This document shows, piece by piece, positions 1 through 7,347 of a DNA stretch of 33,502 nt. Source of the stretch: Streptomyces sp. G-G2 (GTDB lineage: Bacteria > Actinomycetota > Actinomycetes > Streptomycetales > Streptomycetaceae); the NCBI RefSeq assembly GCF_030063135.1, contig NZ_JASISO010000066.1, forward strand, positions 1-33,502. The letters are read 5' to 3'. Position numbers and translations under genes: made by a program. Numbering within the stretch: the stretch's first letter is position 1; every line of letters starts with the position of its first letter. Under the pieces are notes generated by a model. It had not been told where the DNA came from. It searched no databases and worked only from the letters and a program-made list of their open reading frames with translations.

Positions 1-1
1 C

Positions 2-94
2 CTCTTCCGCATCCTGGCGTTAACCGCCGCGATCTGGTTCAACGACAAGACGGGGCAACCCGTCAAGCGGTCACTGACCGCCTACGATCACTGA
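2..94 (+). pseudogene. 3' end of IS982-like transposase (cut by window edge)
   Basis: An open frame enters from the left edge and stops at 92-94. The last 30 residues include RILALTAAIWFND, GQPVKRSL and a final TAYDH. From memory this is the typical C-terminus of streptomycete IS982-family DDE transposases. The catalytic part lies outside the window, so completeness cannot be judged. The bases just after the stop (about 95-123) probably hold the right end of the element, because a different coding remnant begins there. Confidence 0.6.
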
Positions 95-123
95 CCGCGA
101 CGACACCCCTTGGACTCATTCAT

Positions 124-381
124 CTAGCCGACGCCGAAGCCCGAGGCCATCAACCGCACAAGCTCCTGAAGGAGGCCGCAGCCCAGCGCGAACTGAGCAC
201 AGCCCGCCAACCCGCCCGCGTCCTGATCACCCGCCTCCAGCACACCAGCCGCAACCCCAGCCCCAACTCCCGAGCCGAAGCCGCCCGCCGACGCACAACG
301 GCATCGTGGGACAGCCAGTCGGGACACGGCACGCAGCCGCCTACCCCGCCGTCAGCCCCGCCGATCCGTCCGCGACGCTGA
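124..381 (+). pseudogene. Relaxase/mobilisation protein C-terminal remnant
   Basis: A plus-strand frame without a start codon reads LADAEARGHQPHKLL, then QRELSTARQPARVLITRLQ, and stops at 379-381. This resembles the C-terminal tail of relaxase/TraA-like mobilisation proteins of actinobacterial plasmids and integrative elements, where an 'A.A.RGH.P..LL..A...REL..A..PA..L..R' pattern is common. No upstream relaxase domain is present, because the IS982-like element abuts it. The call rests on remembered family pattern and codon-like composition. It fits an island made from decayed mobile DNA. Confidence 0.5.
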
Positions 382-469
382 GCTCCGAGGCGGTGCACTC
401 GGCGTCCGGCATTCCGTCCCACGGGAGGCGGCCCTCCTTGCAGGACAGGGCCGACAGACATAGCCGACG

Positions 470-494
470 ATCCCCGGTCAGCCAAACCGGGGAT
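470..494 (+). terminator. 9-bp perfect inverted repeat (hairpin) before the 547 gene
   Basis: ATCCCCGGT (470-478) and ACCGGGGAT (486-494) form a perfect 9-bp stem with a 7-nt loop. No T-run follows, but actinobacterial terminators often lack one. It could end transcription from the left or be a regulatory hairpin, since it lies about 50 bases before the next start codon. Confidence 0.45.
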
Positions 495-546
495 TCTCCA
501 GACCATTGATACAGAGCCCCAGCCCACCTCCTTGAGGAGCACCTCT

Positions 547-912
547 ATGCCCGCAGCCACCCCGCGCCCCCACGTCATGGCCCTGCTGTTCGACACGAAC
601 TTCAAGACCCCCTCCGGCTCCCTCGTCTACCGCCACCTTGACGGGCGCCTCTTCACAGAGGAGGAACAGGCCATCGTCCGCAACGCCACCATCGAAGAGC
701 TCCAAGCAGCCGGCGTCCACGTCCACGACCCCGAGGCAGGAGCCGACGCCAAAGCGGCCTCGTACGCAATGGCCGATCTCCTGCTCAAGTACGTCCGGAA
801 GCACCATGAAGTCCTGATCCCCTTCATGACCCACGAGGACGTCCTCGAATACGGCCGCTTGGCCACCACCATCGCCAGGGGCGCCGACAGGCTCCTCCCG
901 TACCAGGACTGA
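547..912 (+). CDS. Hypothetical protein, 121 aa
   Basis: I do not recognise a family. The ATG at 547 is chosen because TGAGGAG lies just upstream at 533-539, a good ribosome-binding site. A TTG at 532 overlaps that site and is less likely. The protein begins MPAATPRPHVMALLFDTNF. It is soluble, acidic and probably mostly helical, with a TEEEQAIVRNATIEELQAAG segment and no signal peptide or membrane span. It stands alone, with a hairpin on each side (470-494 and 924-951), so it is probably monocistronic. Codon use looks like a genuine high-GC gene. Confidence 0.75.
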   Translation: MPAATPRPHVMALLFDTNFKTPSGSLVYRHLDGRLFTEEEQAIVRNATIEELQAAGVHVHDPEAGADAKAASYAMADLLLKYVRKHHEVLIPFMTHEDVLEYGRLATTIARGADRLLPYQD

Positions 913-923
913 CACAGGGGCAA

Positions 924-951
924 GGCCCCCTCCGTCCCATGAGGCGGGGCC
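924..951 (+). terminator. Probable terminator hairpin of the 547 gene
   Basis: GGCCCC-CTC (924-932) can pair with GAG (941-943) and GGGGCC (946-951), with a two-base bulge. It begins 11 bases after the stop codon at 910-912. Confidence 0.55.
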
Positions 952-997
952 ACCTCCCCGTACGAGACCTTCGGCCGGGCGAGGTACGATGAACATC

Positions 998-1046
998 GGC
1001 CGCACGGGCGTGTTCTTGGTCACACTTGAATCTCATCCGTGCGGCC
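998..1046 (+). promoter_or_regulatory. 10-bp inverted repeat with 29-nt loop upstream of valS
   Basis: GGCCGCACGG (998-1007) and CCGTGCGGCC (1037-1046) are perfect complements. Inside the loop, GTGT and ACAC could extend pairing. It lies about 80 bases before the valS start. It may be a terminator for upstream transcription, a leader hairpin or a protein site. It has no T-box consensus bulge and no clear specifier loop, so I do not call it a T-box. Confidence 0.4.
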
Positions 1047-1114
1047 ACCTTTGCGTCCCTGTGGCAGCCCCTCCGCCCAGCGAAAGTCAGGCGAGGGCAG
1101 AGGTGTCACGGGCC

Positions 1115-1120
1115 TAGAAT
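1115..1120 (+). promoter_or_regulatory. Probable -10 box giving a leaderless valS transcript
   Basis: TAGAAT ends exactly 7 bases before the GTG at 1128. That is the spacing expected when transcription starts on the start codon itself. No good -35 is visible. The absence of a ribosome-binding site before 1119 or 1128 supports a leaderless start. Confidence 0.4.
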
Positions 1121-1127
1121 GACCGTC

Positions 1128-3761
1128 GTGACCGACAACACTCCACAGAGCCCCAATAGCGGGCCGACGCCTACCCATGAGCTGCCGACCCAGTACGCGC
1201 CAGCCGAGGTAGAGGGGGCGCTGTACGAGCGTTGGGTAGAGCGCGGGTACTTCGAGGCCGACGCGAAGAGCGAGAAGCCGGCGTACACGATCGTCATCCC
1301 GCCGCCGAACGTCACCGGCTCACTTCACCTGGGCCACGCCTTCGAGCACACGCTGATCGACGCCCTCACCCGCCGCAAGCGCATGCAGGGGTACGAGACG
1401 CTGTGGCAGCCCGGCATGGACCACGCCGGTATCGCCACCCAGAACGTCGTCGAGCGCGAGCTCGCCAAGGAGGGGAAGTCCCGCCACGACCTGGGCCGCG
1501 AAGCCTTCGTCGAGCGTGTGTGGGAGTGGAAGGCCGAGTCCGGCGGGCAGATCGCCGGCCAGATGCAGCGCCTCGGCGAGGGGCTAGCGTGGAGCCGGGA
1601 CCGCTTCACCATGGACGAGGGCCTGTCCCGGGCCGTCCAGACCGTCTTCAAGAAGATGTTCGATGACGGGCTGATCTACCGCGCCGAGCGCATCATCAAC
1701 TGGTGCCCCCGCTGTCTGACGGCCATCTCCGACATCGAGGTCGACTACCAGGACGACGACGGCGAGCTCGTCTCCATGAAGTACGGCGAGGGCGAGGACA
1801 CCATCGTCGTCGCCACCACTCGCGCGGAGACGATGCTCGGCGACACCGCCGTCGCCGTCCACCCCGACGACGAGCGCTATGCCCGCCTGATCGGGAAGCA
1901 GATCAAGCTGCCGCTGACCGACCGAAGCATTCCGGTCGTCGCCGACACGCACGTCGACCCGGAGTTCGGCACCGGCGCCGTCAAGGTGACCCCGGCGCAC
2001 GACCCGAACGACTTCGCCATCGGCCAGCGCCACAGCCTCGAATCCATCGAGGTCCTCGACGAGCGCGGCATCATCACCGTCCACGGCCCCTTCCAGGGCC
2101 TGGACCGCTTCGAGGCGCGCTCCGCGATCGTCGCCGCCCTGCGCGCCGAGGGCCGGATCGTCGCCGAGAAGCGCCCGTACGTCCACTCCGTCGGCCACTG
2201 CTCGCGCTGCAAGACGACGTTGGAACCCCGCCTGTCGCTGCAGTGGTGGGTCAAGGTCGAGACCCTTGCCAAGGCCGCTGGCGACGCGGTCCGCGACGGA
2301 CGGGTCGACATCCACCCGGCCGACATGTCGCAGCGGTACTTCGACTGGGTCGACAACCTCAACGACTGGTGCATCTCGCGCCAGCTGTGGTGGGGTCACC
2401 GCATCCCCGTCTGGCACGGTCCCGACGGCGAGCTGGTCTGCGTCGGCCCCGACGAGGAGCCGCCCACGGGCGAGGGCTGGACGCAGGACACCGACGTCCT
2501 CGACACGTGGTTCTCGTCCGGCCTGTGGCCGTTCTCCACGCTCGGCTGGCCGGAGAAGACCCCGGACCTGGAGAAGTTCTATCCGAACTCCGTCCTGGTC
2601 ACCGGCTATGACCTGATGTTCTTCTGGGTCGCCCGGATGGTGATGTTCGGTCTGTACGCGATGGACGGCCAGCCGCCGTTCCGCACGATCGCGTTCCACG
2701 GCATGGTCCGCGATGAGTTCGGCAAGAAGATGTCGAAGTCGTTCGGGAACACGGTCAACCCGCTGGACTGGATGGACAAGTACGGCTCCGACGCCCTGCG
2801 CTTCACCCTGGCCAAGGGCGCCAACCCGGGCGTCGACGTCCCGATCGGCGAAGACTGGGTCCAGGCGTCCCGCAACTTCGCCAACAAGATCTGGAACGCC
2901 ACTCGCTTCGCGCTCATGAACGGCGCCACGGTCGAGGGTGAGCTTCCGCCCGCCGAGCAGCTGTCAGCGGCCGACCGCTGGATCCTGTCGCGGTTGAACA
3001 AGGTCGTCGCCGAGGCGGACGCGTACTACGAGGACTACCAGTTCGCCAAGCTTGCGGACGCCCTGTACCACTTCGCGTGGGACGAGGTCTTCGACTGGTA
3101 CGTCGAGCTGTCGAAGACGACGTTCTTCGAGGAGGGCGACCAGGCCAAGGTCTCGGCACGCGTCCTGGGCGAAGTCCTCGATGTCACCCTGCGGCTGCTC
3201 CACCCGATCGTCCCGTTCGTCACGGACACCCTGTGGACCACGCTCACGGGCGGCGAGTCGGTCGTCATCGCCGAGTGGCCGAAGGACTCCGGGTTCCGCG
3301 ACGAGGCCGCGGAGCAGGAGATCGGGCTCGTCCAGCAGGTCGTCACCGAGGTCCGCCGGTTCCGGTCCGACCAGGGCCTGCAGCCGGGCCAGAAGGTTCC
3401 GGCCCGCCTGGAGCTCGACGGCACGGCGCTGGCCCCGCACGAGGCGGCCATCCGCCAGGTGCTGCGCCTCCAGCCAGAGGGCGAGGGCTTCGCCGCCACC
3501 GCCTCCCTGCCGGTGGCCGGCGCCACGGTCTCCCTCGACCTGTCGGGCACCATCGACGTGGCGGCCGAGCGCAAGCGGCTGAGCAAGGACCTGGCCGCCG
3601 CCGAGAAGGAGAAGCAGCAGGCCGAGGCGAAGCTCGGGAACGAGGCGTTCATCGCCAAGGCCCCCGACAACGTCGTGGACAAGATCAAGGGCCGCCTCGC
3701 CAAGGCCGAGACGGACATCGCCCGGCTCCAGGCCCAGCTGGACAAGCTGCCGCCGCAGTAG
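1128..3761 (+). CDS. valS: Valyl-tRNA synthetase (ValRS)
   Basis: Charges tRNA-Val with valine in the cytoplasm. It is a class I synthetase of about 877 aa, close to the usual streptomycete length. The HIGH motif appears as HLGH (codons from 1326) within PPNVTGSLHLGHAFEHTL. The KMSKS motif is at 2727-2741. The CP1 editing domain shows TTRAETMLGDTAVAVHPDD and GTGAVKVTPAHDPNDF. The C-terminal anticodon-binding region ends in the expected coiled-coil arm (ERKRLSKDLAAAEKEKQQAE onward). GTG 1128 is preferred because the ATG at 1119 overlaps the putative -10 box TAGAAT; ATG 1119 is the alternative. folC, which follows valS in typical Streptomyces chromosomes, is absent. A strong terminator follows instead, so this may be an additional, transferred copy. 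Confidence 0.95.
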   Translation: MTDNTPQSPNSGPTPTHELPTQYAPAEVEGALYERWVERGYFEADAKSEKPAYTIVIPPPNVTGSLHLGHAFEHTLIDALTRRKRMQGYETLWQPGMDHAGIATQNVVERELAKEGKSRHDLGREAFVERVWEWKAESGGQIAGQMQRLGEGLAWSRDRFTMDEGLSRAVQTVFKKMFDDGLIYRAERIINWCPRCLTAISDIEVDYQDDDGELVSMKYGEGEDTIVVATTRAETMLGDTAVAVHPDDERYARLIGKQIKLPLTDRSIPVVADTHVDPEFGTGAVKVTPAHDPNDFAIGQRHSLESIEVLDERGIITVHGPFQGLDRFEARSAIVAALRAEGRIVAEKRPYVHSVGHCSRCKTTLEPRLSLQWWVKVETLAKAAGDAVRDGRVDIHPADMSQRYFDWVDNLNDWCISRQLWWGHRIPVWHGPDGELVCVGPDEEPPTGEGWTQDTDVLDTWFSSGLWPFSTLGWPEKTPDLEKFYPNSVLVTGYDLMFFWVARMVMFGLYAMDGQPPFRTIAFHGMVRDEFGKKMSKSFGNTVNPLDWMDKYGSDALRFTLAKGANPGVDVPIGEDWVQASRNFANKIWNATRFALMNGATVEGELPPAEQLSAADRWILSRLNKVVAEADAYYEDYQFAKLADALYHFAWDEVFDWYVELSKTTFFEEGDQAKVSARVLGEVLDVTLRLLHPIVPFVTDTLWTTLTGGESVVIAEWPKDSGFRDEAAEQEIGLVQQVVTEVRRFRSDQGLQPGQKVPARLELDGTALAPHEAAIRQVLRLQPEGEGFAATASLPVAGATVSLDLSGTIDVAAERKRLSKDLAAAEKEKQQAEAKLGNEAFIAKAPDNVVDKIKGRLAKAETDIARLQAQLDKLPPQ

Positions 3762-3774
3762 GCGCCGGCACACG

Positions 3775-3814
3775 CCCTAAGGGGCCCAGACCGCAAGGTC
3801 TGGGCCCCTTAGGG
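3775..3814 (+). terminator. Strong bidirectional terminator between valS and the GT2 gene
   Basis: A perfect 18-bp stem (3775-3792 with 3797-3814) with a GCAA tetraloop starts 13 bases after the valS stop. It lies between convergent genes, so it can serve both strands. Confidence 0.9.
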
Positions 3815-3860
3815 ATCTTCGGCCTCGGACACCCTCTGCATCGGGCTCTCGGCTGTGACG

Positions 3861-4787
3861 CTACGGAATTCGCAGCGTCTCGTACGGGCTCGACAGAGAA
3901 AACTCGCGTTGCTCCGCGACGATCTGGGCCTGATGGAGATCGAACTTCGCCATGTTCATGAGGTCGTCGAGGCGCGTCGGCTTCTGGCCCAGCACGTCGA
4001 GTGCGATCTCGACAGCCCCGTCGTTACGGTCCAGTCGGTCCCGGAAGAAGTCCAGGTTCTTCTCCACGACGAGGAGGGTCATGTCGAGCTCCGAGATCTC
4101 CGCATCGGACACTCGATCGACCCGTGAGTGCACTCGGTACTCGTAGAACGGGCCGGCCACGCAGTGGATGTTGTTGCCTGCCCCTCGCCTGTAGCGGCTG
4201 GCCAACAGGTTGACCGCGAAGGCCCAGTCACCCCACTTGAGCACCTTCGGGTCGTACAGCCCGCATTCGAGAGCATCGGCCCGCCGGCAGACTATCGACG
4301 TCGGGACATGATGCTTGCGCACCACCAGTTCCTCGCGGCACGGGTACGAGGAGATGGTGAATCCCTCGAAGGCGCCGAACATCCACGACATCGTGTGCAC
4401 GAACGCCGTCTCGGCATTGGACTCGAGGATCTCCACTGCCCGGTCCGGGTAGGACCCTTCCCTGAGGAGATGCGGTTCGGTGGCCAGCCGGTCGTCGGCA
4501 TCCACCTGCATCACATACTCCATCCGCGCGGCTGCCACGCCGGCGTTCCTGGCCACGTGATGCCCTTGGCGCTGGTCGAGCCGGACGACGCGGGCGCCAG
4601 GCAGTTCGGCGCAGGTGTCTATGGCCTCCAGAGTCGTGTCGTCGTCGGACCCGTCGTCCACGATCACTACCTCGTAAGGACGTCGAAGAGGCTGCTCGAC
4701 GATAGATTCCACGGCCTCGATGAGGTAGTCGCCCGCGTTGTGGCAGGGGACAACGAAGCTGATGCCTCCCAATTCCGGGATGGTCAC
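3861..4787 (-). CDS. Family 2 glycosyltransferase (GT-A fold)
   Basis: A 308-aa inverting sugar transferase of the GT2 type. Near the N-terminus are SFVVPCHNAGDYLIEA and VIVDDGSDDDT (nucleotide-sugar binding). These are followed by QVDADD, the metal-binding DxD motif, at about residues 94-99. The C-terminal half contains WGDWAFAVNLL, as in acceptor-binding regions. There are no membrane spans, so it probably works in the cytoplasm. The start is GTG at 4787: a GAAGGGAGA ribosome-binding site precedes it, and GTGA overlaps the stop of the upstream methyltransferase gene. It is the last gene of a unit with a methyltransferase and an oxidoreductase, which suggests modification and attachment of a sugar on a small metabolite or cell-surface glycan. 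Donor and acceptor cannot be read from sequence. Confidence 0.9.
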   Translation of the reverse strand: MTIPELGGISFVVPCHNAGDYLIEAVESIVEQPLRRPYEVVIVDDGSDDDTTLEAIDTCAELPGARVVRLDQRQGHHVARNAGVAAARMEYVMQVDADDRLATEPHLLREGSYPDRAVEILESNAETAFVHTMSWMFGAFEGFTISSYPCREELVVRKHHVPTSIVCRRADALECGLYDPKVLKWGDWAFAVNLLASRYRRGAGNNIHCVAGPFYEYRVHSRVDRVSDAEISELDMTLLVVEKNLDFFRDRLDRNDGAVEIALDVLGQKPTRLDDLMNMAKFDLHQAQIVAEQREFSLSSPYETLRIP

Positions 4788-5500
4788 GCTGTCTCCCTTC
4801 CGCTCATGGCTGCGGTGCCGACTGGAGCCGGGCACCTGCGCGCCGCTATGACGGTCGCGCGAGCCGCTTTGAAGTAGGTGCGCCGCGAGCGTGTGTCCTG
4901 CTCGGTGTGGTCGTCCCAGCGCATGGTGACGTCCCATCCCTCGTAGATCCGCTCCAGCACGTGGCTGAAGGACTCGGGCGTGTACAGGGCCTCGCCCTCG
5001 ATGTGGATCTGGACGCCGTGGACGTCAGTCCGGGAGATCGCGGTGAAGACCTCCAGATAGTGCAAGTTGACCGAGCGGGAACTCTGCACGGCCCGGGTGA
5101 GCAGAGCTTCGACGTCGTGCTGTGACAGGTAGTGGAGAACGTCCTTGGCGACGAGCACGCCGAAGTCCTCCTCGATGGGGTACTGCTCAATGAGGGACTC
5201 CACCACCGTGACCCGCTCCGCCAGGTCCTCGTACTCCGAGAGCCGCTGGAGCAACGGCTCGGCCGGGGCCTGGTCCACCGCGACAACGGTGAACCCGGCC
5301 TCTGCCAGGGCGATGGTGTACGCCCCGGCGCCGTACCCGAGGTCCAGAGCCAGACCCGGAGTGCCAGCGGGGAGGGAACCCAGCAGGGCGAGGAATCGTG
5401 CCGGGACTGGCGCGCGCAGCTCCTCGCCGGTGCTCCGGCCGTTCCGTAACGCGTCTGCGTAGAAGGCGTGAAGCAACGCCTTCGAGTGCTGCACAGGCAA
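4784..5500 (-). CDS. Class I SAM-dependent methyltransferase
   Basis: A 238-aa Rossmann-fold methyltransferase. Motif I reads ALDLGYGAGAYTIALAEAG (about residues 51-69), followed by the acidic strand-2 end VVAVDQAP. A later DFGVLVAKDVLHYL segment resembles motif IV. Substrate is unknown; an O- or N-methylation of a sugar or natural product is plausible next to a glycosyltransferase. I take TTG 5500, because AGGTGG lies six bases upstream; GTG 5494 is the alternative. The stop overlaps the glycosyltransferase start by 4 nt (GTGA), implying translational coupling. The tail after about residue 215 is basic and divergent. Confidence 0.85.
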   Translation of the reverse strand: MPVQHSKALLHAFYADALRNGRSTGEELRAPVPARFLALLGSLPAGTPGLALDLGYGAGAYTIALAEAGFTVVAVDQAPAEPLLQRLSEYEDLAERVTVVESLIEQYPIEEDFGVLVAKDVLHYLSQHDVEALLTRAVQSSRSVNLHYLEVFTAISRTDVHGVQIHIEGEALYTPESFSHVLERIYEGWDVTMRWDDHTEQDTRSRRTYFKAARATVIAARRCPAPVGTAAMSGRETA

Positions 5501-5541
5501 GGAGCACCACCTGGGGTTGAGGTATGAGCGAGGACAGGCAC

Positions 5542-7020
5542 CTAGAACTCGGCGATCTCGACGGCCCGGCCGGGCGTGAGCAGAGAGGTGGCCAGCGCCT
5601 CGGTGACCTTCATCGGCAGCAGGTGTGCCGAGAGCAAGCTCCTGTTCTCAGTCCCCCGCAGCCAGTTCTCCATGAGCTGCCTGTTGCTGTCGCTGTGGAA
5701 CAACCCGTCGAACATCTTGACCGACGTGTACCGCTCCTCCGGCAGCAAAGAGGCGTTCGCCCTCGTGGTCAGCCGCGCGAAGGCGTCGATCTTGTCCGCG
5801 TTCTGCCCGCGGGGCACGTCGTAGCAGTGGACGTGTGCGGAGTAGAGGGTCGACAGCTGGGCTTCGAGGTCGACGCTGGAAGTGCGCCCGTTCTTGTTGT
5901 AGACGTCATCCGGGAGGTCCTGCCAGCTGCGGATGGACGGCGTCGTCTGCTCGAAGGACAGCGTTCCGACGGTCAGGGTCCGCTCCGACTCGACGTCGAC
6001 CAGCCGGAACGTGGTGGTGATGTCCGTCTCGCCGAAGGAATGCGCCAGGCTCTCGGCGTCCGGCCAGCGCGAGTGGCCGTCCTCGAACCGGCGGGCGGCC
6101 GGATTCGGGATCCGGAGGTGCTGGTCGGTCGGGAAGGCGCCGAACGAGCTGACTTCGAGCCTGAAGCGGCGGTCGGGAAACACGAGCTTGTTGAGGGACA
6201 GGCACTGCACGGCAAGATCGATGTAGTGGTACGCGCCGTGCATCACCATCCCGTAGCCGTACCGGTAGGGGTGGTCGTCCCGCGACTCGTACTCGTGCTG
6301 GAGGTTCCACACGCCGCCGGCGGCTCGCAGGTGGAATGACGTGACCGGGGCCTGCCAGTCCCGCACCCGCTCTTCGAGCGATCGGAGCAACTCCCCGTTG
6401 TAGATACGGTGATACCGACTCAGCGTCATCACGGAATGCTTGGCACCGGTACGACCGGCCTGGGCGATGAGTTCCTGCATGACCTCGGTGATCCGGGACG
6501 GCGCGAACCGGCCACCCACCACCGGAGCCAGGACCGGCTTCTCCACCAGTGAATCGATGCCGTTCTCGACGCAATAGCGCAGATAGGCTTCGTGCGCCCG
6601 CACCTCGGTCGCGATGTACACCTTCATCGGCAGCTCCGGCAGACGAAGCTGCCTGAGGGCGGCTCCGATCAGCTCCGGCTGCGTCTGTTGTGTGGCCGCG
6701 TCGCTGCCCGGAAGGTAGACGACCTCCCGAGGCTTCAGGGCGACACCCTGTAGGCGTTCCTCGATCGTCGACCTCTCCGATTCCAGATCGATGACGGAGT
6801 ACGAGTCGACGTGGCCGGCTTCGATGGCCTCCCTGATGCAGGGCAGGTACTTGTTGGCGACGATCTCGTCGAAACCGACCACGACGAGGTTGCGCCGACG
6901 AGCAGCAGGGCGGACATCGCGAGCGGAAGCCCGCCCCAGCGGATCCTCGACACAGCGGAGGGTCGGCGGCCTGGGGACCGAGGCCGTTGTTGTTCGAGAC
7001 GTTCGAGAGTCGGTTTTCAT
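5542..7020 (-). CDS. Gfo/Idh/MocA-like oxidoreductase
   Basis: A 492-aa protein with an N-terminal dinucleotide-binding-like fold. RRNLVVVGFDEIVANKYLPC is the first beta-alpha-beta unit. NGIDSLVEKPV (about residues 153-163) holds the EKP motif, whose lysine is catalytic in this family. The usual G-x-G-x-x-G loop reads G-F-D-E-I-V, so cofactor binding may differ. Likely role: NAD(P)-dependent oxidation or reduction of a sugar or cyclitol feeding the downstream methyltransferase and glycosyltransferase. ATG 7020 has GGGAG about 8 bases upstream. ATG 7146 would add 42 poorly conserved residues and also has an acceptable site (GGAAGAGGG), so the start is uncertain. The gap to the next gene is about 41 bases, consistent with an operon. 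At about 490 aa it is longer than the typical family size of about 350 aa. Confidence 0.75.
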   Translation of the reverse strand: MKTDSRTSRTTTASVPRPPTLRCVEDPLGRASARDVRPAARRRNLVVVGFDEIVANKYLPCIREAIEAGHVDSYSVIDLESERSTIEERLQGVALKPREVVYLPGSDAATQQTQPELIGAALRQLRLPELPMKVYIATEVRAHEAYLRYCVENGIDSLVEKPVLAPVVGGRFAPSRITEVMQELIAQAGRTGAKHSVMTLSRYHRIYNGELLRSLEERVRDWQAPVTSFHLRAAGGVWNLQHEYESRDDHPYRYGYGMVMHGAYHYIDLAVQCLSLNKLVFPDRRFRLEVSSFGAFPTDQHLRIPNPAARRFEDGHSRWPDAESLAHSFGETDITTTFRLVDVESERTLTVGTLSFEQTTPSIRSWQDLPDDVYNKNGRTSSVDLEAQLSTLYSAHVHCYDVPRGQNADKIDAFARLTTRANASLLPEERYTSVKMFDGLFHSDSNRQLMENWLRGTENRSLLSAHLLPMKVTEALATSLLTPGRAVEIAEF

Positions 7021-7049
7021 CCGCGTTACTCCCACTCGTGCTGTCACTG

Positions 7050-7066
7050 TTCGGAGCCGTTCCGAA
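7050..7066. promoter_or_regulatory. 17-bp dyad upstream of the oxidoreductase operon
   Basis: TTCGGAGCCGTTCCGAA is a perfect 6-5-6 inverted repeat 30 bases before the ATG at 7020. It is a candidate operator for the minus-strand operon, possibly for the divergent XRE regulator. If the ATG at 7146 is the true start, it would instead lie inside the gene. Confidence 0.4.
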
Positions 7067-7221
7067 GTAGACCGGACGTCGATCGCCGCAGTGGTGATCG
7101 CCTCTTGCTGAACTGCCTGCCGCATACACCGATTGACGTCGGACATGCCCTCTTCCGGCCTCACTGATGAGGTGGCCTCTCGGGGGGCGGCGGACGGGTG
7201 TCATTGGCCAAAGTCATTTGT

Positions 7222-7241
7222 TGCAAGTCGAGTTGCTTGCA
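7222..7241. promoter_or_regulatory. Dyad upstream of the XRE regulator gene
   Basis: TGCAAG (7222-7227) and CTTGCA (7236-7241) form a perfect inverted repeat with an 8-bp spacer. It lies in a locally AT-richer part of the intergenic region between two divergent units, a usual place for an autoregulatory operator. Confidence 0.35.
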
Positions 7242-7294
7242 TCTCCCAGCGGCCTTCTCGGTCTGTTGCGACAGTAGCCAGGGCGCCCCACGAC

Positions 7295-7317
7295 ACCCCG
7301 GAAAATCCTTCCGGGGT
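7295..7317 (+). promoter_or_regulatory. 9-bp hairpin in the leader of the XRE regulator gene
   Basis: ACCCCGGAA (7295-7303) and TTCCGGGGT (7309-7317) pair perfectly around a 5-nt loop, 30 bases before the start codon. It is a possible attenuator or mRNA-stabilising hairpin. Confidence 0.4.
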
Positions 7318-7347
7318 CCACTTCGGCCACGAGGTGATGATCAGGAC

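Noticed and set aside
306..509. 67-codon plus-strand frame
   Set aside because: It overlaps the relaxase-like remnant and the hairpin at 470-494; no ribosome-binding site or protein-like pattern.
998..1046. T-box riboswitch upstream of valS
   Set aside because: There is a long-loop hairpin, but no T-box bulge consensus, no antiterminator pairing and no readable Val specifier loop.
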